From NCBI RefSeq assembly GCF_032051575.1, contig NZ_DAMBYD010000001.1, forward strand, positions 62,001 to 126,000: a DNA stretch of 64,000 nt, read 5' to 3'. This document shows positions 40,904-51,228 of this stretch, in pieces (the stretch's first letter is position 1; the number at the start of each line of letters is the position of its first letter). The translations under genes were made by a program, and so were the position numbers. The notes beneath the pieces were generated by a model. The model did not search any database. It was not told the origin of the DNA and saw nothing but the letters and a program-made list of their open reading frames with translations. This DNA is from Aminipila sp032051575. GTDB taxonomy: Bacteria; Bacillota; Clostridia; Peptostreptococcales; Anaerovoracaceae.

Positions 40904-42766
40904 ATGAAAACAAAGTATAAAATTTGGCATAAATTTTTAATAGATCAATTGAATTTAAAGAATAACGACCAAGAGATTACAAGTATTAATAAACAATTAT
41001 TAGAAGAACTGGATAGCTGTGCGATGGCAGAGAACGCTGAAGAGGAAATCTATGAACGATTTTATAAGGATGTTGACTTTGGAACGGGCGGTCTACGTGG
41101 AATTTTAGGGGCAGGCATAAACCGAATGAATATTTACACAGTAGCAAAAGCAACCCAGGGAATTGCACATTATATCCATGCGGGAGAATATATTACAGAT
41201 TCACCCCTTAAAGGGAAAAAATTGGAGAAAAGACCTTCAGTGGCCATAGCTTATGACAGTCGTATCCATTCTAAAGTTTTTGCAAAAATAACTGCAGATG
41301 TATTGACTGCAAATGATATAGATGTATATTTATATGAGGAATTAATGCCCACACCGGCACTTTCTTTTGCCGTAAGGCGTTTTAACTGTGCAATGGGTAT
41401 TATGATTACTGCCAGCCATAATCCAGCCAAATACAATGGATATAAAGTATATGACAATTCAGGTTGTCAGGTAACTTTAACCGCGGCGGAAAAAATCTAT
41501 GAATTTGTTCAAAAATTGGATATTTTTGAAGATGTTAAACATATCGGAGGAAATGGTATACTTAGATTGTTAGGAGAGGAAACTGTAAATGCCTATCTTG
41601 ATGCAGTACAGGCTGAAAGTGCTTTAACTAAAGAAAGTGAAAAACAAATATTAAAAAATCTCTCTATTGTTTATACGCCACTAAATGGAGCGGGAAATAA
41701 ACCGGTTAGAAAGATTTTACAAAGATTGGGTATTACAAAGGTAAATATAGTTAAGGAACAAGAACTTCCAAATGGAAATTTCCCTACATGCCCTTATCCA
41801 AATCCGGAAAAAAAAGAAGCTCTGGAACTTGGACTTTCAGTTTGTGAAAAATTGGCCCATAAAGCTGTAGCCTCAGGAAATGTTGATGATATTCCAGATT
41901 TACTTTTGGCCACTGATCCAGATTGTGACCGAGTAGGAATTGCTGTTTGTGAAAGCAAAGGGAACGATCCAGCCTACAAGCTTCTTTCAGGAAATGAAGT
42001 AGGTATTATGCTTTTAGATTTTATGATTACAACAAAGGTAAAAACTGGATGCAAGAAAAATCCATGTGCTATAACGACTATTGTTTCAACTAAAATGGCA
42101 GAAGCTATTGCAGTAAAGCATGGAGTTAAACTAATTTTAACTTTAACAGGGTTTAAGTTTATCGGAGAGCAGATTGGATTTCTTGAAAATGAACATCGGG
42201 AAGAGGAGTACTTATTTGGTTTTGAGGAAAGCTATGGTTATCTGTCGGGAACTTATGTAAGAGACAAGGATGCCGTAAATGGGGCTATGCTTATTTGTGA
42301 AATGGCAGCCTACTATAAGGCTAAAGGTATAACTCTAGCAGATAGATTAGAAGAACTTTATCAAGAATATGGATATTTTAAGAATAAGCTCATTGATTTT
42401 ACATTTGAAGGCTCAAAAGGTATGGAAGTTATGAAGCAGCTAATGCTGGATTTCAGAGAAAATCTAGCGGAAGAGTTTATAGGGAAATCAGTAGTTGAGG
42501 TGGCAGACTATCAGAAGCAGGAAAGACGGCTTTTCACAGGGAGTGGATGTTGTGGAATGTCTGAAGCCATTGTTCCAATAAACCTTCCTAAATCTGATGT
42601 TATAGAAGTCGTGCTTGAAGGAGGAAGTTCCTTTACAGTAAGGCCTTCAGGTACAGAGCCAAAGCTTAAAATCTACTTATCTGCAAAGGGCGAAACTGCA
42701 CAGGAATCAGAGGCAGTGATTGAATACTTAATAAATGAGCTGACAGATAAAGTCAATTGCAAATAA
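40904..42766 (+). CDS. pgcA: Phosphohexomutase (phosphoglucomutase/phosphomannomutase)
   Basis: The 620-residue protein belongs to the alpha-D-phosphohexomutase superfamily, moving a phosphate between C1 and C6 of glucose or mannose phosphate. Four domains are visible through their motifs: FGTGGLRGILGAGINRMNIYTV near 62-83, the phosphoserine loop TASHNPAKYNGYKVYD (about 168-183), the metal loop ATDPDCDRVGIA (about 342-353), and FEESYGYLSG plus the phosphate-binding RPSGTEPKLKIYL near the end. It is slightly longer than the 580-residue norm. Products feed cell-wall and capsule precursors. It starts a gene run with hslO 26 bases downstream. Confidence 0.92.
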   Translation: MKTKYKIWHKFLIDQLNLKNNDQEITSINKQLLEELDSCAMAENAEEEIYERFYKDVDFGTGGLRGILGAGINRMNIYTVAKATQGIAHYIHAGEYITDSPLKGKKLEKRPSVAIAYDSRIHSKVFAKITADVLTANDIDVYLYEELMPTPALSFAVRRFNCAMGIMITASHNPAKYNGYKVYDNSGCQVTLTAAEKIYEFVQKLDIFEDVKHIGGNGILRLLGEETVNAYLDAVQAESALTKESEKQILKNLSIVYTPLNGAGNKPVRKILQRLGITKVNIVKEQELPNGNFPTCPYPNPEKKEALELGLSVCEKLAHKAVASGNVDDIPDLLLATDPDCDRVGIAVCESKGNDPAYKLLSGNEVGIMLLDFMITTKVKTGCKKNPCAITTIVSTKMAEAIAVKHGVKLILTLTGFKFIGEQIGFLENEHREEEYLFGFEESYGYLSGTYVRDKDAVNGAMLICEMAAYYKAKGITLADRLEELYQEYGYFKNKLIDFTFEGSKGMEVMKQLMLDFRENLAEEFIGKSVVEVADYQKQERRLFTGSGCCGMSEAIVPINLPKSDVIEVVLEGGSSFTVRPSGTEPKLKIYLSAKGETAQESEAVIEYLINELTDKVNCK

Positions 42767-42792
42767 ACGATGAATAAAAAGGAGAAAATTTA

Positions 42793-43707
42793 ATGGGAAA
42801 AGCATTAATTGCTATAGATAAAAGTAAAATGTATAGAGTCTACTTGACTATTTCCACGGATATGATAGAAGAGGCAAGAAAGATCCACGATACTACACCT
42901 CTTGCAACAGCTGGACTAGGTCGTGTTCTGACAGGAGCTGGTCTAATGGGCATCATGCTTAAAGGGCAACGGGACAAATTAACCCTAAGTTTTACTGGGG
43001 ATGGTCCTGCTAAACAGATTCTGGCAACAGCGAATGCAGATGGTTTAGTAAAGGGCTATATTGCTAATCCTGACGTTGACCTTCCTCGTACAAAAGAAGG
43101 AAAATTAGACGTAGGCGGTTCTCTTGGAATTGGTGAACTTAAAGTGATAAAGGACTTAGGACTTAAAGAGCCGTATATGGGGAGCATTGCACTAGTTACA
43201 GGAGAAATTGCAGATGACTTAACCGCTTATTTCTTTATTTCAGAGCAGCAGAACTCTTCCGTTGCGTTAGGTGTGAAGATTGCAAAGGATTTATCAGTGC
43301 TTTGTGCAGGGGGCATGATTATTCAAATGATGCCTGGCTTTGAAGAAGAAGCCGTAGATGCACTTGAAGAAATGCTTGGCAACATGAAGCCAATGACAAC
43401 CCTTATAGAAGAAATCATCCTGCAGTCAGCAGGTAAAACGGAAGAAGGCGTGTTAGAGGCATTGATGGAGCATATATTTAAAGAGATGCCGGAACAATAT
43501 AAGCCTGAGCCATTAGAATTTAGAGAAATAAAATGGCAATGTGATTGCGATGAAAAGCGTATCGAACAGGCATTGATGACTATTGGCCGCAAGGATTTGA
43601 CTGAAATAATAGAAGAAGACGGTCAGGCAGAACTTGTTTGTCAATTCTGTGAGAAAAAATATTTCTTTGATAAGAAACACTTGGAGGATATTCTTTCAAG
43701 AATTTAG
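42793..43707 (+). CDS. hslO: Redox-regulated chaperone Hsp33
   Basis: The 304-residue protein has the Hsp33 substrate-binding domain (about 1-235) with TAGLGRVLTGAGLMGIMLKG and GNPDVDLPR-like phrases, a helical linker, and a C-terminal zinc-redox domain with CDC at about 250-252 and CQFC at about 282-285. The four cysteines bind zinc in the reduced state; oxidation releases it and activates holdase function. All four ligands are present. AAGGAGA at 42779-42785 lies before ATG 42793. It is in the run with the phosphohexomutase and ddl. Confidence 0.95.
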   Translation: MGKALIAIDKSKMYRVYLTISTDMIEEARKIHDTTPLATAGLGRVLTGAGLMGIMLKGQRDKLTLSFTGDGPAKQILATANADGLVKGYIANPDVDLPRTKEGKLDVGGSLGIGELKVIKDLGLKEPYMGSIALVTGEIADDLTAYFFISEQQNSSVALGVKIAKDLSVLCAGGMIIQMMPGFEEEAVDALEEMLGNMKPMTTLIEEIILQSAGKTEEGVLEALMEHIFKEMPEQYKPEPLEFREIKWQCDCDEKRIEQALMTIGRKDLTEIIEEDGQAELVCQFCEKKYFFDKKHLEDILSRI

Positions 43708-43718
43708 GGGGCATAATA

Positions 43719-44774
43719 ATGATTAAAATAGGCGTAATTTTTGGTGGCAGGTCTGGAGAACATGAAGTATCGCTTATGTCTGCGGCATCTGTAATAAATG
43801 CACTTGATAAAACAAAATTTCAACCATTTTTCTTTGGTATTACAAAAGAGGGGAAATGGAAGCATTTTGAGGGAACTACCTCGGAAATAGAAAACGGACA
43901 GTGGGAAAGAAAAGCAAAGGATTTTAATCCAGGAAGGTTAAAAGAAATCATAGATTTTGCATTACCTATACTGCATGGCCCTTACGGAGAAGATGGTACT
44001 ATTCAGGGGATGTTTGAAATGCTAGATGTCCCTTATGCAGGCTGTGGTGTTTTAGCATCTGCAGCAGCAATGGATAAGGCTATCGCGAAAGATATATTTG
44101 CAAAAGCAGGTTTGCCAATTTGTAAACACGCCTTGTCTTATATAGAGGATTTTATGTCTGTAGGAGGAAAGGTGAATGAAAAGTTAATGGAGGCCGAAGC
44201 TGAAAAGATTGAGGCGAAAGTGCCTTATCCTATGTTTGTAAAGCCTGCTAATATGGGATCCAGTGTGGGCATTACCAAGGTAAAAGATAGGGAAGGGTTA
44301 TATAAAGCTTTACTGGAAGCAGCAAAATATGATAGAAGGATTGTTGTTGAAGAAGGCATAGAGTGCAGAGAACTGGAAACAGGAGTGATTGGAAATCATA
44401 ATCCTAAAGCTGCGGCGGTTGGAGAAATATTACCATCAGCAGAGTTCTATGATTATAAGGCTAAATATTTTGATGGCGGGCAGTCTAAAATATGTGTACC
44501 TGCAGATATTCCAGACAATATAAAGGAGCAAATTCGAGATATTGCAGTGAGAGCTTATATGGCACTTGACTGTGCAGGATTTTCCAGAGTAGATTTCTTT
44601 TTAGAGAGGAACAACAATAAGATTTACATAAATGAGATAAATACCATACCGGGATTTACGAAGTTCAGCATGTTCCCTATACTGTGGGAAGAAGCGGGCA
44701 TTCCATATTCCCAGTTAATTGAAAGGATTGTGGATTTTGGATATGAAAGATATCATGCTAAGAATAATAGGTAG
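43719..44774 (+). CDS. ddl: D-alanine--D-alanine ligase
   Basis: Ddl (351 residues) makes the D-Ala-D-Ala end of peptidoglycan precursors with ATP. ATP-grasp signatures in order are IGVIFGGRSGEHEVSLMSA at about 3-21, LHGPYGEDGTIQGMFEMLDVPY at about 88-109 (ATP-grasp start), KPANMGSSVGITKV at about 168-181, and EINTIPGFTKFSMFP near 310-324 with the magnesium-binding E and N. All catalytic residues visible are intact. It is preceded by GGGGG and starts 11 bases after hslO. The next gene overlaps its end. Confidence 0.95.
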   Translation: MIKIGVIFGGRSGEHEVSLMSAASVINALDKTKFQPFFFGITKEGKWKHFEGTTSEIENGQWERKAKDFNPGRLKEIIDFALPILHGPYGEDGTIQGMFEMLDVPYAGCGVLASAAAMDKAIAKDIFAKAGLPICKHALSYIEDFMSVGGKVNEKLMEAEAEKIEAKVPYPMFVKPANMGSSVGITKVKDREGLYKALLEAAKYDRRIVVEEGIECRELETGVIGNHNPKAAAVGEILPSAEFYDYKAKYFDGGQSKICVPADIPDNIKEQIRDIAVRAYMALDCAGFSRVDFFLERNNNKIYINEINTIPGFTKFSMFPILWEEAGIPYSQLIERIVDFGYERYHAKNNR

Positions 44775-45171
44775 ACAGATTTCAACAGATGCTGCCAACG
44801 AGGATCAGATAGAATTTATTACAGAGGGCAAAATCTTTGAAAGAAACCAAGCAACGTATTTGGTATATGAGGAAAGTGAAGTTTCAGGAATGCCTGGCTG
44901 CAAAACCAGCCTAAAATTAAAAGGTGACACTATAAAAATGAAACGATTTGGAGATAGTGTCGCACTGGACACTGTTATAGAATTTCAAAAGGGCTGTCGA
45001 TATGAAGGTTTTTATGATACGCCTTTTGGAGCGATTGAAATGGAAGTCCTTACAAATGATTTAGTCAACAATCTTACACCAGATGGAAAAGGCTCTATCG
45101 ATATAGATTACCACGTTAGTTTAAAGGGCTTGTCAGAAGGTCGAAGCAAGCTGAATATACAAATAATTTAA
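44743..45171 (+). CDS. DUF1934 beta-barrel protein (YwiB-like)
   Basis: The 142-residue product overlaps the end of ddl by 32 bases in another frame and matches DUF1934: MLRIIGRQISTDAANEDQIEF, ATYLVYEESEVSGMPGCKTSL, VIEFQKGCRYEGFYDTPFGA and the final DIDYHVSLKGLSEGRSKLNI. Such lipocalin-like barrels (YwiB in Bacillus) have no confirmed function and are often next to cell-wall or argS genes. ATG 44743 or 44755 could be the start; neither has a clear ribosome site, so coupling to ddl translation is likely. Confidence 0.8.
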   Translation: MKDIMLRIIGRQISTDAANEDQIEFITEGKIFERNQATYLVYEESEVSGMPGCKTSLKLKGDTIKMKRFGDSVALDTVIEFQKGCRYEGFYDTPFGAIEMEVLTNDLVNNLTPDGKGSIDIDYHVSLKGLSEGRSKLNIQII

Positions 45172-45182
45172 AGGGGAACAGA

Positions 45183-46637
45183 ATGGATAAAAAAATTGTT
45201 AAAGTAATCGCTTTAGTTATTGCTATGGCTCTGATTATTACATCATTTTCTTTTGTAGTATTTTTGCCTTCAGCTTTTGCAGAAACAAAGGATGAAGATA
45301 CTAATTCAGAAGAGTATTTATTAAATCGTCTCGTATCAATGCAGGAGTATTTGGAATTTCTCAACAAATATTATAAAGATAAGGTGAATTATGACGATCT
45401 CATGGATGCAGCCATGGAGGGTGCTACTGAGTCACTGGGCGACCCATACAGCTTGTTTTATGCAACTGAAAAAGATAGTGAAAAGTTTGTAGAGTCTGTC
45501 TCTGGTGAATATGCAGGCATTGGGGTTACTATGCAGAATGAAAATGGCAAGCATAAGGTGGTTTTAGTAAATGCAGCAGGTCCATCTATAAAAGCAGGGG
45601 TGGAAGCTGGAGACATAGTCATAAAAGTCGACGGAAAAGATGTGACTTCTTTAAGTTTAGACCAATTGGTGTTACTTATGAGAGGTGAAGCAGGTACAAA
45701 GGTTACATTAACTGTCAATAGGGCAGGACAGCAGAAAGACATAACTATTATTCGCGAGATTGTAACAACAGCTAGCATTTCTTATGAAATGTTAGAGGGA
45801 AAAATTGGGTACATGCTTGTTTCTGGATTTGACTCAGATGTTGCTAAAGAATTTAAAATGGCTAAGATTGCCCTTGTAAATAAAGGTGCAGAATCTTTAA
45901 TTATTGATATGCGTAACAATCCTGGGGGATACATAGACGGAGCAGTTGAGATTGCCAATGAATTAATTCCAAACGGATATATTGCACACTTTGTAAATAA
46001 AGGAAAAGTAATTGAAAGTGAAAAAGCAGCTGGAACTGCAGATCCGAAAATGCCTATTGTACTTCTTGTCAATGAGGAAAGTGCCAGTGCTTCCGAGCTT
46101 TTAGCAGGAGCGCTTCAGGATAATAAGATAGCTACGTTAGTTGGTACTACCACTTTTGGAAAGGGTGTAGCACAACAGATTATATCATTATCTTCAGGGG
46201 ATAAAGCGAAAGTTTCTGTTTTCTACTTTGAAACGCCAAACAGGAAGGCTATAGATCATGTTGGAGTTACACCAGATTATGTGGTTAGAAATGGCAACGT
46301 GGGAAGCGAAGATGCTAAGGCAAAATACGTGACATTTGCACCTATGAATGCAAATGAAAAACCTAAAACAGGAGATACAGGGTTGACGGTTTACGCTGCG
46401 CAGCAAAGATTAACTTTACTTGGTTATTATAAAGGAAAAATCACTGGGACAATGGATGATGCTACTGCAGCAGCTGTAAAGAAGTTCCAAAAGGATGAAG
46501 GACTTTTCCCGTATGCGGTTGTAGACAACTCAACAAAGAGTAAATTGGAAATTGAAGCCTATGGATTAGCCTATGGGAATACTAAAAAAGGTGAAGACCT
46601 GCAGTTAGCAAAGGCCATAGAGTTATTAAAAAAATAA
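45183..46637 (+). CDS. ctpA: C-terminal processing protease (S41) with peptidoglycan-binding domain
   Basis: The 484-residue exported protease has a signal anchor (ALVIAMALIITSFSFVVFL, about 10-28), a PDZ domain (about 108-180, with GIGVTMQNENG and VDGKDVTSLSLDQL), the S41 core with the SASASELL serine (300-306) and the lysine of FGKGVAQQ (Lys327), and a C-terminal PG_binding_1 domain (about 395-465, with AAQQRLTLLGYYKGKITGTM). CtpB of B. subtilis works in the sigma K checkpoint of sporulation, but CtpA forms also process wall proteins; with the wall-binding tail the latter is equally plausible. AAGGGG at 45172-45177 precedes ATG 45183. Confidence 0.93.
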   Translation: MDKKIVKVIALVIAMALIITSFSFVVFLPSAFAETKDEDTNSEEYLLNRLVSMQEYLEFLNKYYKDKVNYDDLMDAAMEGATESLGDPYSLFYATEKDSEKFVESVSGEYAGIGVTMQNENGKHKVVLVNAAGPSIKAGVEAGDIVIKVDGKDVTSLSLDQLVLLMRGEAGTKVTLTVNRAGQQKDITIIREIVTTASISYEMLEGKIGYMLVSGFDSDVAKEFKMAKIALVNKGAESLIIDMRNNPGGYIDGAVEIANELIPNGYIAHFVNKGKVIESEKAAGTADPKMPIVLLVNEESASASELLAGALQDNKIATLVGTTTFGKGVAQQIISLSSGDKAKVSVFYFETPNRKAIDHVGVTPDYVVRNGNVGSEDAKAKYVTFAPMNANEKPKTGDTGLTVYAAQQRLTLLGYYKGKITGTMDDATAAAVKKFQKDEGLFPYAVVDNSTKSKLEIEAYGLAYGNTKKGEDLQLAKAIELLKK

Positions 46638-46661
46638 ATATATAAAAAAGTGGAATAAGAG

Positions 46662-46720
46662 ACTGTTTCAAAATAAGTTAGTTTGTATGCATACGCTAAT
46701 TTGTTTTGGGCAGTCTTTTT
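46662..46720 (+). terminator. Terminator after the S41 protease gene
   Basis: AGACTG...CAGTCT plus inner pairings, ending in T5. It is weaker than its neighbours. Confidence 0.6.
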
Positions 46721-46762
46721 ATACTAATTGGCCGTTTTTAGCTTTGATGGCGCAATGAAAAT

Positions 46763-46794
46763 GGCGAGACCTTTAAAAGTCTAAAGGTTTCGCC
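46763..46794 (-). terminator. Terminator-like hairpin after the calcium ATPase gene
   Basis: GGCGAGACCTTTA and TAAAGGTTTCGCC form a 13-bp stem with one wobble. On the minus strand the following ATTTTCATT is the tail. Confidence 0.7.
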
Positions 46795-46807
46795 TTAAAA
46801 TACGGGA

Positions 46808-49507
46808 TTACAAGTAGCCTTTTCTTCCGTTCATGCGTATAATTACCTTTCGGAGAATATCCACAGGAACAACTGTAAATGCAAGCAGAATTACCATTTG
46901 CAGTTCAAAGAAGGTTAGGCCGGTTGTGCGGAAGACAGAACCTCCAAAGTAAATGAGTAATAGCTGAACAATACAAATTAAAGAAATAATGACTATAAAG
47001 GACTTATTTCCTTTTAAGTGTGCAAGCAAGTTAAGTCTGTAAGTTCTTGCATTAAAACTGTTAAATATACTTGCAAAGATAAACAGACTAAAAAAGGCAG
47101 TCATGAAATAGTTTGTTCCTTCATTCCCCCTAAATAGCTGATGGAATATAGGAAGCTGTAAAAATAGCAGGCACAAAGATGCGGTATATGCTCCTGTGAA
47201 AAGGATTTGGTTCCACATATACTTATTAATGATGACTTCATCTCTGCGTTTTGGACGTTCTTTCATATATTCTTCAAGAGGGATTTCTCCAGAAAAAGCA
47301 AGTCCTGCCAGTGTATCCATAACCATATTAATCCAGAGCATTTGGATGACGGTTACAGGGGTATCTACTCCTAAAAAAGGACCAATACTGGAGACTATAA
47401 CTGCACATAAATTTACAGTAAGCTGAAAAACAATAAATTTTCGAATACTTTTAAAGATTGTTCGGCCATATAAAATTGCTTTGGCGATGGATTGAAAGTT
47501 ATCATCCAGGATTACAATATCGCTGGCTTCTTTTGCTATTTCAGTGCCGCTGCCCATAGAAAATCCCACATCTGCCTTCTTTAAAGCAGGAGCATCATTT
47601 ACCCCATCTCCTGTCATTCCTGCAACTAATCCCATTTCTTGCGAAAGTTTAATTAATCTGCTTTTATCGGAAGGAAGAGCACGTGCGACTACCCGAAGAT
47701 GAGGCAGAGCTTGTTTAAGCATTTGGTCGTTTAAGGTAGATAATTCACTACTTGTAATAACTGCAGAAGTTTCGCCTTCTTTAATTAAATGAACCTCTTT
47801 TGCTATGGCAGCAGCCGTTTCTTTATTGTCACCAGTTATCATAACCACCTGTATACCTGCCTGTGTCACCTGCCTTATGGCACTGACAGCTTCAGGCCTG
47901 ATTTCATCCCTTATTCCTAGGATGCCCACTAAAGTTAAACTATTGAAATCCCCCATGGGAGTAACCATTTCATTACTGGTGGCAACAGCTAATAGTCTTA
48001 CAGCTCTTGAAGACATCTTATTTAGAGTTTTATTTAAAGAGGATAAACTCGTCAAGGATTGAATCTTACCATATTCATCATAATAACCAGTGCACTTAGA
48101 AAGAATTTTTTCGGGAGCCCCTTTGATTAAGGTGAGAGGAATCTCTTTATTTGTTACACTAACTGCTGAAAATTTATTTGTGCTGTTAAAAGGGACTTTT
48201 GAAACTACCTTAATATTTCTAGGGTTTATGACAGAATGATTCATCGTAAAGTCCAATAATGCTCTTTCTGTGGTATTGCCGCCAATGGCAGTTTTGTGAC
48301 TGCCCTTTAAGGTCAAAGAGGCAGTGGTATTGTAAACGGCAGTAAGCTCCAGCAGACTATAAAGCTCACTTTTATTTACAATTTGCATGTGATTGTATTC
48401 GACATTATCACCGCTGACGAAAGATACTACTTCTAATTTACCTTTAGTAATCGTTCCAGTTTTATCAGAAAATAATATATTTAAGCTACCAGAGGTTTCA
48501 ATACCCACTAATTTTCTGACTAAAACATTATCTTTCAGCATTCTGTTCATATTAGAAGACAATACCACAGTAATCATCATGGGAAGTCCCTCTGGAACAG
48601 CTACAACAATTACGGTAATGGCAAGGGTCAATGCATGTAGAAGGTCTGCAACTATAATCGAGGGCGTTTGTATGACTGCCAAGGTTTTCATTAAGTCGTA
48701 GCCTTGATCCATTACTAAGGAGTTAAACAAATCGGCTAAAGCAACCATGACAGCAGCTACATAGCCAAAAGTACTTATTGTTTCAGCAAGATTCCTGAGA
48801 CGGTGTTTAAGTGGGCTGTCTCTTGTCTCTTCCTGCACTTCACGGGCAATATGTCCGTAGAAAGTAGATACGCCAACCTGAGTTACCTGCATAGCAGCTT
48901 CTCCAGAACATACGATGCTGCCTCGGAAAAGTTTATTTGGCTGTAAAAAATCTGTAGATGAATGCCCTGAAGAGGGCAAAGCACTTCCACGAGGAATTTT
49001 TAGGGCTTCCTTAGATTCTCCGTTCAAAGCGGATTGATCCACATTTATCTCACCAGCCACAATCAGACCATCAGCGGGAATTTTTTCTCCAGCTTGTAAT
49101 AATACATAGTCCCCAACAACAATGTCCTTTATAGGCAGTTCTAGCAGGCCTGATGCACGTTTTACTCTACAGAAAGTAATGTCAGCATCCTCCTGTAACT
49201 TTTCAAAAGCAGATTCACTGCCATATTCAGACAAGGTAGAAACAAAGGTTGCTAAAAAAATTGCAGCGACAATACCTGCGGATTCGTACCAGTTAAAGTT
49301 ATGTATAAGTAAAACTATATTAATGGCTAATGCTATTAATAGGATTTTGATGATTGGGTCATTAAAACTTTGGATAAATTGTTTCATAAACTGATTTTTC
49401 TTTCGTTCTCCTAATTGATTATCTCCATGTTTGTCCTTTGATAAGGCGACCTCTTCGGCAGTCAGTCCAATAAAAGAGTCTGGTGTTACATTGCCTGTAT
49501 TAAACAT
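46808..49507 (-). CDS. Calcium-type P-ATPase (PMCA/SERCA class)
   Basis: The 899-residue protein is a P2-type ATPase. The cation N-terminal domain precedes the first membrane pair (about 52-92), the actuator motif LNGES is at 161-165, and the ion-binding VAVPEGLPMM is at 303-311, the P2 Ca2+ type. The phosphorylated aspartate is in SDKTGT at Asp348, MTGDGVNDAPALKKADVG is the P-domain hinge, and six C-terminal helices follow. It exports Ca2+ with ATP. The ion set is intact, so Ca2+ is more likely than Mg2+ or Mn2+. GGGAGG at 49523-49528 lies a little far from ATG 49507, but no better start is seen. Confidence 0.93.
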   Translation of the reverse strand: MFNTGNVTPDSFIGLTAEEVALSKDKHGDNQLGERKKNQFMKQFIQSFNDPIIKILLIALAINIVLLIHNFNWYESAGIVAAIFLATFVSTLSEYGSESAFEKLQEDADITFCRVKRASGLLELPIKDIVVGDYVLLQAGEKIPADGLIVAGEINVDQSALNGESKEALKIPRGSALPSSGHSSTDFLQPNKLFRGSIVCSGEAAMQVTQVGVSTFYGHIAREVQEETRDSPLKHRLRNLAETISTFGYVAAVMVALADLFNSLVMDQGYDLMKTLAVIQTPSIIVADLLHALTLAITVIVVAVPEGLPMMITVVLSSNMNRMLKDNVLVRKLVGIETSGSLNILFSDKTGTITKGKLEVVSFVSGDNVEYNHMQIVNKSELYSLLELTAVYNTTASLTLKGSHKTAIGGNTTERALLDFTMNHSVINPRNIKVVSKVPFNSTNKFSAVSVTNKEIPLTLIKGAPEKILSKCTGYYDEYGKIQSLTSLSSLNKTLNKMSSRAVRLLAVATSNEMVTPMGDFNSLTLVGILGIRDEIRPEAVSAIRQVTQAGIQVVMITGDNKETAAAIAKEVHLIKEGETSAVITSSELSTLNDQMLKQALPHLRVVARALPSDKSRLIKLSQEMGLVAGMTGDGVNDAPALKKADVGFSMGSGTEIAKEASDIVILDDNFQSIAKAILYGRTIFKSIRKFIVFQLTVNLCAVIVSSIGPFLGVDTPVTVIQMLWINMVMDTLAGLAFSGEIPLEEYMKERPKRRDEVIINKYMWNQILFTGAYTASLCLLFLQLPIFHQLFRGNEGTNYFMTAFFSLFIFASIFNSFNARTYRLNLLAHLKGNKSFIVIISLICIVQLLLIYFGGSVFRTTGLTFFELQMVILLAFTVVPVDILRKVIIRMNGRKGYL

Positions 49508-49683
49508 AGTATAAATTCACCTCCCAATTAAGATTATTCAGACAAGCTATAAAATATTACAAAGGATTGAATTACACTATAAAAAAACAAAATTAATTAA
49601 ATTAGCAGTTTTAAATTATATTAGTGCATGTTATAATAATTGCTGTTGTTTAAAAATAAGAAAGTTAGAAAGAGGTGAGGACT

Positions 49684-51198
49684 ATGAACAAAATAGGATT
49701 TAGCGCAGAGAAGTATATTGAGGAACAATCACAGCACATTCTAGAGAGAATTAATGCTGAAAAAAGTGAAAGATTGTATCTTGAATTTGGTGGAAAGCTA
49801 GTTCACGACAAGCACGCCATGAGAGTTTTGCCTGGATTTGATGAAAATGCAAAAATAAAATTATTAGAAAAAATGAAAGACCACGCAGAAATAATTATAT
49901 GTATTTATGCAGGGGACATTACAACCAATAAAACACGACAGGATTTTGGTATAACGTATGATTTAGAGGTCCTCCGTTTAATAGATACTTTTAGAAAATA
50001 CGATTTATCTATTAACAGTGTAGTGGTAACAAGATATGAAGAGCAACCAGCGGTAGACATGTTTATTAATAAACTTAACCGCAGAGGAATAAAGACATAT
50101 AAACATAAATTTACAAAAGGATATCCTACTGATGTAGAAGTAATTGTAAGTGAAGAGGGATATGGTGCCAATCCGTATATTGAAGTAACGAGGCCGTTGG
50201 TGGTAGTTACAGGGCCGGGTGGTGGCAGCGGAAAACTTGCAACTTGTCTTTCACAGCTTTATCATGACAACAGACGTGGAGCAAAAGTAAGATATGCGAA
50301 ATTTGAGACTTTCCCAATTTGGAGCTTACCATTAAAACACCCAGTTAATGTTGCATATGAAGCAGCGACAGCAGATCTTAAGGATGTAAATATGATTGAT
50401 TCATTTCATTTAGAAGCTTATGGGGAAAAGGCCGTAAACTATAACAGAGATTTGGAAGTATTTCCAGTGGTTAAGAGAATAATAGAGAAAATAACAGGCG
50501 AAGAGTCTGAATATCAATCACCTACAGACATGGGTGTAAATAGAGCCGGATTCGGAATTACAGACGATGAAGTCTGTAAGGAAGCGGCGAAACAGGAAAT
50601 TATCAGAAGATACTTTATTGCAGAATGTAACTATAAGAAAGGCAAAATTGACGAAGGTGCCTTGGAAAGATGCAAGCTGTTGATGGACGAGCTTGGGGTC
50701 AAGCCTTCTGATAGAGCTGTAGTTCAGCCTGCCAGAGACTATGCTGAACTTAAGCGTAATTGTGATCCAAGATATGAGAATGTTGTTGTTATGGCTATAG
50801 AAATGCCAGATGGCAGTTTTATAACAGGCAGGAGTTCACGCAGAATGGTTGCAGCAGCAGCAGCAGTTTTAAATGCAATTAAGTGCTTGGCTGGTATTGC
50901 AGATGATATGCCGCTTATTTCGCATACTGCACTGGAATCCATTCAGCACCTCAGAAAAGATATTTTAAATCAGGATAGATCTAGCTTAAACTGTGAAGAA
51001 ATTTTAAGTGCATTGACTATTTCAGCTACAACCAATCCACCGGCAGAAATTGCTACAGACAAGCTCCTTTTATTACAGGGATGTAAGGCACACTGTACCG
51101 CTATTTTAAGTGATAAGGATGAGCAGTTACTAAACTCTCTGGGGCTTGATGTGACTTGTGACCCTGAATATGTAACAACTAACTTGTATTTTGGCTAG
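49684..51198 (+). CDS. DUF1846 protein
   Basis: The 504-residue product belongs to DUF1846, a Firmicute and anaerobe family with known structures but no proven reaction. Conserved landmarks are MNKIGFSAEKYIEEQSQHIL at the start, LEFGGKLVHDKHAMRVLPGF (about 33-52), the nucleotide-loop-like VVVTGPGGGSGKLATCLSQL (about 176-195), SPTDMGVNRAGFGI and the late GRSSRRMVAAAAAVLNAIK. The glycine loop suggests ATP or NAD binding. ATG 49684 follows GAGGTGA at 49672-49678; GTG 49675 would lie inside it. It is a one-gene unit. Confidence 0.92.
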   Translation: MNKIGFSAEKYIEEQSQHILERINAEKSERLYLEFGGKLVHDKHAMRVLPGFDENAKIKLLEKMKDHAEIIICIYAGDITTNKTRQDFGITYDLEVLRLIDTFRKYDLSINSVVVTRYEEQPAVDMFINKLNRRGIKTYKHKFTKGYPTDVEVIVSEEGYGANPYIEVTRPLVVVTGPGGGSGKLATCLSQLYHDNRRGAKVRYAKFETFPIWSLPLKHPVNVAYEAATADLKDVNMIDSFHLEAYGEKAVNYNRDLEVFPVVKRIIEKITGEESEYQSPTDMGVNRAGFGITDDEVCKEAAKQEIIRRYFIAECNYKKGKIDEGALERCKLLMDELGVKPSDRAVVQPARDYAELKRNCDPRYENVVVMAIEMPDGSFITGRSSRRMVAAAAAVLNAIKCLAGIADDMPLISHTALESIQHLRKDILNQDRSSLNCEEILSALTISATTNPPAEIATDKLLLLQGCKAHCTAILSDKDEQLLNSLGLDVTCDPEYVTTNLYFG

Positions 51199-51228
51199 AA
51201 TTTGATATATTGAATATAGATACTTAGG